64,000 nt of DNA from Perkinsus olseni (Eukaryota; Perkinsozoa; Perkinsida; Perkinsidae): contig JABANP010000184.1 in assembly GCA_013115135.1 (NCBI GenBank), forward strand, positions 1-64,000, read 5' to 3'. Positions 39,943-49,700 of this stretch are shown in pieces. How positions within the stretch are numbered: the stretch's first letter is position 1; every line of letters starts with the position of its first letter. The notes under the pieces are model-generated. The model was not told the DNA's origin and ran no database searches. It saw nothing but the letters and a program-made list of their open reading frames with translations. The translations under genes were made by a program, and so were the position numbers.

Positions 39943-40628
39943 GGGTTGCCCACGGTAATAGTTCCGGTTTCTGGTTGCCCTGGGTAACAGTTTCGGGATC
40001 GGGTTGCCCTGTCGGGTTTCGGGAGGGGTTTCTGGTTTCCCGTTCCTGCCTTCACCCGCAGTTCAGGGTTTTTTTCTGCTGATTTTGCCTCCCTGCCGCA
40101 CGCGCTTCCTTGGATTTTGTACTTTTCCCTTGGATTTTGTACTTCACCCAATATAAAATCATACCACACATCCGCGTTTGATTACTCAACCATCGACACC
40201 CCCCGGATCAGGATTCTCATCTTTCCCTGGAAATGCCTGATGCTTCATCGCCCTCCATAGATACTCTCCACACAAGCTGTGGCTGCGCAGGACACGCGCT
40301 AGTAGAGTGGCTGTTGTTGATAATCATTAAGTATTGTTATTATCATCCTGTTATATCCAACTCTGCTCCCTATTGTGTTAAACAATGACTACTGGTCCAG
40401 ATATAGAAACGGCCGACGATGATGCCGCGCATAGCCGTATCTCCATGATAATGATCATCACGTATCATCGCATTATTCATCATCATGAAACCGTCGAAAG
40501 ATACTTCTACAAGTTGCGTTTTCCCCCAGCTCGCGTTCGTGTTTCTTTTCTCTCCAACCTCATCGATCGTATGCCCCACCTTCGTTGAAAGAACTGTACT
40601 CATTCTTTTTACAGTTTTTTCATCACAA
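39943..40628. other. flank of retrotransposon 1 and upstream region of the carrier gene
   Basis: Holds a degenerate GGTTGCCC repeat (39945-40010: GGGTTGCCCACGG, GGTTGCCCTGGG, GGGTTGCCCTGTCGGG) and the right inverted repeat at 40106-40160. From 40161 to 40628 no gene is supported; a plus-strand ORF could extend the carrier N-terminus (MKPSKDTSTS...) but is not conserved in the family. Confidence 0.5.
40106..40160 (-). repeat. right inverted repeat flanking retrotransposon 1
   Basis: Reads TTGGATTTTGTACTTTTCCC then TTGGATTTTGTACTTCACCC on the plus strand, the complement of the repeat at 33385-33440, including the internal duplication. Confidence 0.75.
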
Positions 40629-43600
40629 ATGCCCGATAAGGCCCCCCTGGTCGATACCCGGAATCTGTCCAACGCCATCTTAGCGTGCAGCGGAGCGATC
40701 GCCGGTGCTTCGGCAAAGACGATAGTCGCTCCCTTGGAGAGGGTGAAGATAATGTAATACAGTCGGGTCCCTACTTGCCTCAAAAATACAGATTTTCCCC
40801 GTAAATTTCCGAAAATTTTTGGCGCGCAGAAATTCAAGTACGCAGCGGGGCGATCGCTGGTGTTCTGCGAGAAAAATTTGCCGCTCCTTGAGAGGGTGAA
40901 GATAATGTGATACGTTCTGGCCTTTCATCTACCCGATATTTCGGAACTTTTCCCTTAAATTTTCGGTAAATTCTCGGTCTCCGTGCAGAAATTTTAGTCC
41001 GGAGCCGAGCAATCGCTGGTGCATCTGTTATCAGTCTTGGTCGCTCCTTTGGTGAAGATATTGTTCTACCGTGGGACTGGCATGGTAGTCTCTTACTCGC
41101 CTCGAAATTTCGCATTTTTTTCTGGAAATTCTCGCTAAATTTTTCGCATGCGAAATTATTACCAGATAATCCACGTTTTGCGACAATTGTGGAGGCATAG
41201 GTTTTTTAGACGGCTCTGGAACGTCGGACAGAATCGAAAAAAACTGATGAGAATTCAGTATTTTTTGCCACGAACAAGCTATCTTTGAGCCTGAGAGCGT
41301 CGTTCAGGCCACGGACCGCCTTAAGTACAATAACTCGATCACCGGCTGAGACACTTCCAACCGGTATCGTCCTTATCGCCGTACATGAAAAACCTGAATT
41401 AGCAGTTTTTTCGAAGATTTTACTGCCTGCCGGATTCGAGATGTACCGACTGAGTGCGCCCCGTGAGTAGGTAGAAATTTGGTATGCAACGAAGGAAGGA
41501 AATGGCACATGCAAGAGTGGGACCGCCGTTCTCGCGGCGCATGGCCGAAGTTCGGCCGCTGAACTATCATATAATAGTAAAAAATTTTGAGGAATACTTT
41601 CTGCCCAATTTTTCGTTGTAAATTTCTTTTACATTCTTTACGCCCACTTGCCGGGTCGTCTGCTTTCGCGGGCCTGCTCACCTAAGCCGTTTCCAAATAG
41701 GAATACCTCAGTTTGAGCTACAATGGTGGTGCACCTGTTACCCGCGAAATGGCGTCAATCACGATGTGATATCCTCGGGAACCGTGATATCGTAATGGCC
41801 TTTCCCACGTGATGTGGACCACTCTTGTTTTGGAAATTTTTTAAAAATTTTTTCGCTCTCGAGAATCCAACACGGTTGCTGAGGTTTACCTTTCTTTTCC
41901 CGCGAGTTCCGCGAAGTTAAATGGGCGATGTGTCTTCTCACTCGCGGGTGCATCTTAAATATTAATCTTGTCACAGCGACGGCGGAGCGAAGCACTTTTT
42001 CACCGTCTCTTATCAGTAGTGCTGGTTTCCCGCAGATTCCAAGCGAGCCACACCATGCAGTATCGTTGGTCTAATGTATGGCGCACACTACTGGACATTC
42101 AAAAAAGGGACGGCCTATCGGGTACTACGGGGAACTTTGGAAGCGGGCGTGTTGTAAAAGTCGTTTCGCCTAATTTCTTTTTGTCCGAAAACGAAAATCT
42201 TTGTCTTTTCCAGTGCCCACTTTCTCCCTATTCGAGTAAGAACATGATTGACCTTTTTCCGAGCCGAAATTATGCGTCACGGAGGAATGAGTGGAAAATA
42301 TTGGGAAAACCAAAATTTTTTCCTTGGAAAATTTCCCATAATTTTTTTGGTTCTTCTAGGTTTATGGAAGGGCCACATCGCTACGTTGGTTCGTATAATG
42401 CCCTATTCTGCTACTAACTTTACTGTTTTCGACAGACTCTACCGCAGGCTGCAAGGTAAGGGCGGGCTCCAGTAGTGTCATACCCCGTACGAGAGTTGAA
42501 CCTCTTGAGCGTCTGCTAGTGTTCATGCCAGATCGTTCAGATTCACCGTACATAACTCAGCATGTTCCCGCGATGTTGATACGTTTCTTCAGTGGCAGCG
42601 TCTCTGGTGCGGCTGCCATTTGTGTTAGCTATCCCGCAGATGTAATGGGCGCTCGAAAATTCGCTATTTCCACCGCCGTTTTGTGTAAGGTTCTGCGATC
42701 TCGTTTGGCAGTTGATGTCAATGGCGAGTACTCGTCTTATTCTCGTGCTGTTAAGAAAATACTGCGTAAGTCAGCTCAGAGAGTTCGCTCGTTGTTCATG
42801 GCGTTAATCGGTGATTCTTCGCCCGGGCTCTCCATTCCCCACCAGAGAAGCTACGTAGCTCGGGAGTTGCCGAGGGCACTGCGTCTTCACTTGGTCTTTT
42901 TTGATGTATTCCGGAAATCGGTTTTCGAGATTGTCAATTTTTACAAGATTTTTGTTGCTAACCGATCTGAATGACGCCATCGTAAAATCATTGAGGGTCA
43001 GCCGCGTCGACTAGCCGCGTTTGTGAAACTTGCGAGATCTTTTCAAGTGTCAATTTTGCTATGTTACCACTACTGGCGAGACAGCAACATCGATCAATAA
43101 CGAACCGCCAGACTTATTGCCGATGGATAAACCTCGTCGATGGATAATCAGAGTTAGCTAATAGAGTTTGGATTGGAAACGCTGGAAGCCTGTCGAACAG
43201 GTATCGCATCAAGCTGTTTCTTTCCTAAAACGGTTGTGCGAGGAAGATTATTATCGTTCATTATACCTTTTATGTGGATAATATTTCCCGCCTCAGATAC
43301 CCAGGGTATCCGAGGTTTCTACTCGGGGGTGGGGGCGTCTCTGATCGGCATTCTGCCATATGCAGGGACATCCTTCATGTGCTTTGAAACACTGAAGAGC
43401 TACATTTGCCAAAATAAGAATCATTGGTCGACCCTCGACAAGCTCGCCTGTGGTGCCATCGCCGGACTGGTCGCGCAAACCTCTACTTACCCTCTCGAAG
43501 TCGTACGGCGACGGATGCAAGTTCACGGCAGCAACGCTTTCGGCGGCCGTGGTGTTTTCGAATCGATGATATACGTCGCTCGGACGGAAGGTGTTCGAAA

Positions 43601-43712
43601 TGGTCTGTACAAAGGAGTTACTATGAACTGGATTAAAGGCCCTCTTGCTGTTGCTATAAGTTTTACCGTTAATGATTGCATCAAAGAATTTATGGCGAAG
43701 AAGGAAGATTGA
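40629..43712 (+). CDS. mitochondrial carrier family (SLC25) protein
   Basis: Plus-strand gene. Exon 1 (40629-40753) reads NLSNAILACSGAIAGASAKT then IVAPLERVKI, the first half of a carrier repeat with its signature P-x-[DE]-x-[KR] as PLERVK. It joins in phase to FQASHTMQYRWSNVWRTLLD near 42037-42118, then GLWKGHIATLVRIMPYSATN with FTVFDRLYRRLQ, then (after the intron 42456-42519) FFSGSVSGAAAICVSYPAD, RLAVDVNGEYSSYSRAVKKI, and a last exon GIRGFYSGVGASLIGILPYA, KLACGAIAGLVAQTSTYPLE, VVRRRMQVHG to the stop at 43712. Three repeats with PLE/YPAD/YPLE signatures mark an SLC25 transporter of the inner mitochondrial membrane; the pattern resembles the CoA/ADP-type carriers (SLC25A16/A42) but substrate is not certain. 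The first intron (about 1.28 kb) contains decayed copies of exon 1. Confidence 0.88.
40836..41060 (+). repeat. two decayed duplicates of the carrier exon 1 end
   Basis: Copy at about 40836-40915 reads SGAIAGVLREKFAAPLERVK in the carrier frame and even keeps the donor context GATAATGTGATAC. A second, weaker copy at about 40992-41060 reads AIAGASV and GEDIV. Both are derived from exon 1 bases 40684-40770, so the first intron grew by tandem duplication that included the exon. Confidence 0.75.
42456..42519 (+). repeat. 64-nt tRNA-like intron (antisense) in carrier gene
   Basis: Donor GTAAGGGC after RRLQ and acceptor CTGCTAG before VFMPDRSD. The complement reads AGAGGTTCAACTCTCGTACG, a T-arm-like sequence; this is the only such intron found in a plus-strand gene. 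Confidence 0.7.
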
Positions 43713-44700
43713 ACTATCTGGCGAGGTTTTGAGTTAGGGTTCAAAGGTGGGCAGGGTTTTTTTTGTCGTCAAAGGGAAAGAAGATTATCCGTAGGAACAG
43801 ACTCCGCCCGAAGGAAGCCTGCAGTGGTTTGTCGGTACAATGTAACTATCAGCTGCTTTCGAACCACCTGATTCTCACGACTGTTCATGGAGCCCGAGAA
43901 CGGCTCAGCCGTCACGGCTGACAGTAGCCCAGCCTCAACTCCAATTGCCAGTCTTTACATGTACTTGGTGAAGTTTAGTCCAAGCTTGCTTGAAGAAGCT
44001 GTTCTGTTTTCTTCTCGACCTATAACTGTCCGGGTGCTATTCTACTCATTCACAAACTGATGATACCTACTAGGCATACTCACCATACCATGACCTGCCG
44101 AAACATTTTCGGCGACGCCTCGTCATAAAAGACAACTCGTAAACCTACTATCCCTGTGTAACATCGCCGTATGAACCTATAGCGATAGTTAAACTATCAT
44201 AGTTGGGAGAGTATCCGCAGAGTTATTTACCGTTTGAGTCTCACCTGCGCACATTTGCGCACATTCATTTGGTGAGATGGAAGATTCTGAAACAGTGTTT
44301 CGGAAAGTTTCGGAAAATCATTTTCGGCGACGCCTCGCTATAGAAGACAACTCGTAAAGCTACTATCCTGTGTAACATGAATCCGTTTGAGTCTCATCTG
44401 CGCATGACTCTGTGTCACACTCATGCTTAGTAATCATGACTAGTCTGTCAATAACTGTCTCTTACCAATAACCGTTATTAACAACTGCGTGATGTACACA
44501 GTGAAAACCTAGTTGTATCAATACATCAGTTCGGGTCCATGAGATTATGCCTTCCAACTTAAACAGCAGAAATTGAGTCATCCACTAGCGTCGAGCTGAG
44601 CTAAGGTTCCTGGTAGCAACTCTACGCGGAAGGATCGGCGCGAGCAAAATTAACACGCAGCGTCTATGAGCAGAAGAAGGGCTTGTGCGTACCGAAGAGA
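43713..44700. other. intergenic region with a degenerate direct repeat
   Basis: Two copies of a block of about 80 bp: CATTTTCGGCGACGCCTCG then GACAACTCGTAAACCTACTA near 44100-44160 and again near 44317-44375. GTTTGAGTCTCACCTGCGCA near 44234 repeats near 44388. No gene was seen. Confidence 0.6.
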
Positions 44701-45620
44701 ATTCAATAAAGTTATTATTGTTCTGTGAAGTTAGATGCTAGAATAAGCCAGGAGCTAGCCACAGGAACAGCCGTGAGATTATGGCTGTAATGATGGCGAA
44801 TGCGACCTCGACCCAGCCCTCCGCTTCCTGGACGTGGAAGTAGGATACTACAGACTGCTGACTCGACCCGGGGTGAGCCCTGGCGGCTTCCAAGTTGGAA
44901 GCTCCAACTGCTAGTTGGCGGCAGACACAGGCTGATTCCTGATTGCTGGCTCCGACACTGATGGAGGTCAAAGCGCAAGTCAGAGCTGAGCCACTCCCTG
45001 GTCACACTTTCAACCCATGCATGATGGGAACTTCGACTGTTGTGCATTCGCCCAACTACCGCCCGGGTGAGGCGAGCGACATATCACCCACCGTCGCGCG
45101 AGAATTCGATTTCCCGGATCACCCTTCCGGAAGGTGCTATCAAAAATAGGCAATTACTCGTAATGAAGTGCCTTTGCCATGACGCCATTGGCAATGCCAA
45201 TTTGGCATCATGTCCTGCAAGGATCATCTTGAAGGATGTATTCTCCACCAACATAGTAGTCAGGGTATCCTCTGGAACCTGGAACTGGAGCATTGCCCTA
45301 GTGTGGCTGCGCAGCTACCCGACTATAGTCTTCACCACGGGAGTTATTATTGCCCGGCGGGCAGTGGTCGTCCAATCTATATATCCATTATAATGGTGGA
45401 AGAGGCGTTCGGTCACCGGGGGTCATAGGGGTCGGACCGAACCTCGGTGGCTCAGCCACCGTGGCTGTGCAGCGTGCACTTTAGAGTCTGAACTTCAGAC
45501 TGGCAGTAGCCTCCTAGGACAGCCTCGTGGTCGTATCACTGTAAGATTCATCATTGCTACGGAGCGTGCTCCCAACTTGATGTATTTAGTTGTCCCCCCT
45601 CTCACTCGGCGTCTGAACGA
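44701..45620. other. duplicated upstream region of secreted-protein gene
   Basis: Much of this stretch, for example GAGGCGAGCGACATATCACC near 45070 and GAACTGGAGCATTGCCCTAG near 45283, recurs upstream of the paralog at about 54930-55250. Plus-strand ORFs in both copies share NWSIALVWL and VFTTGV, but other parts shift frame, so coding is doubtful; it is more likely a duplicated 5' flank. Confidence 0.5.
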
Positions 45621-45995
45621 ATGTCCTGCCTTCCGCGGATCTTGGTCATCTCTGGATTCCTTGCCATACGGATCGATTCCACCGGAGGTTATGAGATTTT
45701 CTGCAGAGATGGCATAGTGAGCGTGCCATTTTCAAGTACTGAATGCTTTTTGGAGGAGAACAATGCTGTGACCCGTGCATTCACCTACGAAATTATAAGC
45801 GATGATGACGGCACCTTGCATACATCTACCCAGGACTGCAGGGTGCAGAGAACGGGGCCAGAAATCCAGTTCCCGCCCGGCTGCCCACTCGACCATCAGG
45901 CGCAGGCGAAGCTCTTACGAGACTGTCAGTGGTGGCAGAGTTGTCGAGAGAGAATACGATCGGCCGTTTCGCAAAGTGGAGAAGTTAGCGAAGAG

Positions 45996-46232
45996 TGTGC
46001 AGGTTTTATTAAGTGAACAAAACACCCAATATAGACCTGGTAACCGTACTATAGAAGTACGATAGTCGACGGACGTAACAGATCGTTATACACTAATACA
46101 GCAACGACTAATACGTCAATGCAACTAGCGCTAGGGAGACAGCGGAACCATACACAAAGACAACAATAGCACAGTCGAATCTCATCATCTTACTGCCTTA
46201 GCGATTCTCTACTTCATGCCGAAACCGGCACA
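45996..46232 (-). repeat. 3' LTR of retrotransposon 2 (237 bp)
   Basis: Starts TGTGC and ends GCACA, and matches the copy at 51791-52027 over 237 bp with about 14 substitutions, mostly transitions. The target duplication agag precedes it at 45992-45995. Confidence 0.92.
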
Positions 46233-46771
46233 CTCCCGGCCGGCGCAGACCTCAAATTGAGAACACTTTCGTTCACAATCTTACCGGTAGATATCAGCCT
46301 CACCTTGCGGATGCTGTCACTTGGCCTATCGACAATCTCAACTTCTTCCCAGCCGGTATTGAGTTTACCATAGGGACCTAGAGTTGGCCTCCAACGGAAG
46401 GCACGAGAGCCGTTGACAAGACCCCTACCAGCATGCCTCTTCGTCCGCGATAGGAGCCTCTCACGAGTCTCTCGCCTACGAAGCCACCAAATATCGGCAA
46501 GCTCCCGCAAGGCTACAAGTCTACCTTCGGTCACCTTATCGAAGTAGTCATTAGCAGTCACCTCGTCCCACCACGACGGCGGTTCCAATCCTTCGAACAC
46601 CGCCTTCTTGATGGTCTCAGCTTCACTCAACGCTGAAGGGTCGTCAACCATACGACCATGAGATCGACAGACAAGCGCAGGAGTCAACGGGCTCTCATCG
46701 ATATAAGGCGTGTTATTACATATCCAAACAGCACGATACAGCAGTTGGACAAATTCCTCCTCCGAAGGCAA
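46214..46771 (-). CDS. retrotransposon 2 integrase C-terminal part (frame-shifted)
   Basis: 185 residues starting FVQLLYRAVWICNNTPYIDE after a short leader. This continues the integrase core that ends in the previous frame at 46785. Typical integrase text (...ALLxxL..EEF..LL...ICNNTP) spans the junction, so a single-base shift splits one domain. The stop lies 19 nt inside the 3' LTR. It is either a disabling indel or a programmed +1 shift; the position inside a domain favours a mutation. Confidence 0.75.
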   Translation of the reverse strand: MPSEEEFVQLLYRAVWICNNTPYIDESPLTPALVCRSHGRMVDDPSALSEAETIKKAVFEGLEPPSWWDEVTANDYFDKVTEGRLVALRELADIWWLRRRETRERLLSRTKRHAGRGLVNGSRAFRWRPTLGPYGKLNTGWEEVEIVDRPSDSIRKVRLISTGKIVNESVLNLRSAPAGSVPVSA

Positions 46772-46784
46772 CGACTTCGTCTTG

Positions 46785-49700
46785 TTAGAGATGTCCCATA
46801 AGGCTCCTCCTCAGCACTGAGTGCACATCACGATGAGGACGCTCACCCCAAGCCCGCAGCTCTTCTCCACGCGGAGGAGTAGAGACAACAAGGAAGCCTA
46901 ATTCCTTACCCAGCGATAGAACTTCTGGCACTAGGAGTCCTTGGTCGACAACAAGCAGCCGAATCGGACCTTCTTCAGTAACCATCTGTCTCAACAATCT
47001 CGCCCCAGAGTAGCCTGTTTTGTCGTAACTCACCGTAGCCTTGATGAATCGGCTGGCATGGCAGCATAGGGTGAAACAGTACAGCTTTTGTTGAGAGGAG
47101 TCAGAGGAGCTTCGAGACACCTGATACGGTCCAGTCACATCGTAATAAGCAACAGCAAAGGGACCGAACTGAGCAGAGCAGGCTGGAGGTCGAGAGGACA
47201 TCTGCTTCATCTTCGCAGCGGCCTGGCGCCTGGCCTGACAGCCAGGGCACTGAGCATTAAAGCGGCGGACAGTAGCATCAACATTCTTCCAGTAATAGCG
47301 GTGCCAAGCCCACCGGGTCAGCGCAATCCTACCCGGGTGACCGCCATGAACATCATGAACATGTCGAATGATCCGCCATTGTAAATCACGACGGTTGTCG
47401 GGCACGACCGCCTGAACAGTCGGGCAAGATCCTCGGTTGGCGTCATCCAGGGAAACACTTCCTACTCGATGTAGAACGCCATTTTTCAGCATATAGCCAT
47501 CCACAGATTGCGAGCCTAGCTTCTTCTTCAGCAGTGCCAGGTCGTTGCATGCTTCCTGGGCAACACCGATCTCAAATAGAAGATCAGCACTACTCACTGC
47601 ATCTGGAACTCCCTTCTCTAAGGAGGAGACGGCTCCAACCAAGTGTACAACTAGATCTTCGTCATTACCATCCTTCTGCTCGTCGAACTCGTCGACAAAG
47701 TCTTCGTCACTGAAGGATGGTGTCGGAGAGAAGGTAGTGACCACAGTAGCTTCCTGCAACACAGCTTGCATCTTGAGGCCGTCCATAGGAACCATCTGAC
47801 ACCCGGATTCAGGACGGGTACCAGCATCCGAAGGATTCACCCGCCCGCGAATATGAGCTACCTTTATAGGGTATCCAGTTTCCTTCGCCAGAGCGGTAAG
47901 ACCAGAGCGCAGCTTCGTCATTCGATTGCGTTCGAGCAAGGGAAGATAGCGTGCGTCGGCTCGGCTGGGTCGCTTGATGCGCCAAGCATTAAGCTGAGAA
48001 TCAGTCAATAACCAAATAGGACCAATGGAGAGCCCCTCACTTGTGATGGCCTCCCGTTGGCCCAACACTTCCTCCATGAGACTGTATCCGAGCAAAATAG
48101 AGCATAGTTCAAGTCGGGGGATGGTCCACTTCGAGTTGAGAGTAGCCTGGCGCGCAACAAGTCGACGACCATCCTTCATACCACGAACGTCAGCACAAAT
48201 GCACCCATTACCAGCAGCGTCGCAGAACACAGCGAATCCTTGTCGCAGATCTACAAAGCGTGGTTGTGGTGATGGAGAGGAGCGGAAGAGAGCGTGGATC
48301 TCCTGAGTCACATCACATGGCACATCTTTGGAGTCCCACGAAGCAGTCACATGCGCCACCTTACTCAAGAGCAGTCGCTGACGAGCCCCTTCTTCAATAT
48401 TGATCCCTAAAGGATCATACAGCTGACCAAGAGCATGAAAGCAATGGCGACGCGTACTGAGATCCTCATTGTTGAGAGCTACTGGCCGAGTTGATAGGAC
48501 ATCATCAGACCTCTCCCATACATAGCCAAGTTGAGTGCAGAGCTTCGCTTCCGTGAGCTTGGATGGAGAAGTCTCGGCCATCATGGTAGTCTCCTCATCC
48601 TCACCCCAGCATTCTGAAGGCGCATCAGCGGGGTTTTCCGTAGCGTACACTGGATCCCTTCCCAATACAGACTTACTGGGCTGACAATGCATGCTGGCCC
48701 TCTTCTTCAACATTTCACGGCCATGCTGTCGGCGAACGAAGAGCTCAGACCACTTCCATGAGGTATATAGGAGGTCGTCCATGTAGTACTGGAAGGCGTG
48801 AGCGACAGAGCCATACGTGAGGACTAACGTTTCCTGAACGTCCAAAAGCACCAAGCATAGGCTACATGGGCTATTTACTAGTCCAAAGGGAAGGACCAGA
48901 CAGCGATAGTAGCGGCCCCCAACCCGAACGTTCAAATATTTACAATCGGCACTAAAGAGTAGGACTTGTAAGAACGCTCGGGTAACATCGTCCCATCCCA
49001 CAAAAGGGCAGAGACGAAAGCGCAGTAAAATAGCACGCAGAGCATGCCGCAGTAGACGAGTATCGCCTGAGCCCAAGAACTTATTGATGCCTCGAGCATC
49101 AACAGTTACCCTCACTGGTTGAGTTTTATGGTTGGGTCGTAGGGCGGTTACAGCAGCCATGATTGGTAAGTTTTCATCAACTTCATCAGCAGTCAATGGT
49201 CGTATATACCCCGAGTCAACCATATTTCTCACCTCCTTGCAGAAGTCATTGTACCAAGTGCCACCCATGTCCTTGAGCTTCCTACATGTAGCCTGATCTC
49301 TTGCCACTGCGGCGGCTCTACCGAGTCCTGAGGTGGAAGAGTTTGGCCTTTCGGAGCTCAACCATGGCAAAGTTACTCTGGCCCGAGTATTACCCTCGCT
49401 AGCCGGGACATGATCTACCAGTATCTGACCTTCCTCTTTGTCGGGGGGTCGTAGCCGTGGCAATCCTGGCCGGCAGGCCGTACACATGAGGTCATCAAAG
49501 GGGCTATCAGGCAGATCACAAACACCAACAGAGCCAACGATGAAAGCTGGTTGAGCAGAGCGCGCATTTTCAGAGGAGAGTCGGAGCACATTCTTATACC
49601 CCAGCTGCAAAGTCTCACTTCCCTCGCTGTTCAAGAACCAAGAGACAAAGCCCACATCTCTAGCTAATTTATGTAAGCTCAAGATAGCCGGAACGGTTAA

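Noticed and set aside
33668..40000. DIRS-type element because of inverted repeats outside
   Set aside because: The Pol has a DDE integrase with zinc-binding domain rather than a tyrosine recombinase.
45040..45393. Conserved small protein upstream of the secreted gene
   Set aside because: The duplicate at 54908 shares only parts and shifts frame between them, so DNA homology rather than coding conservation explains it.
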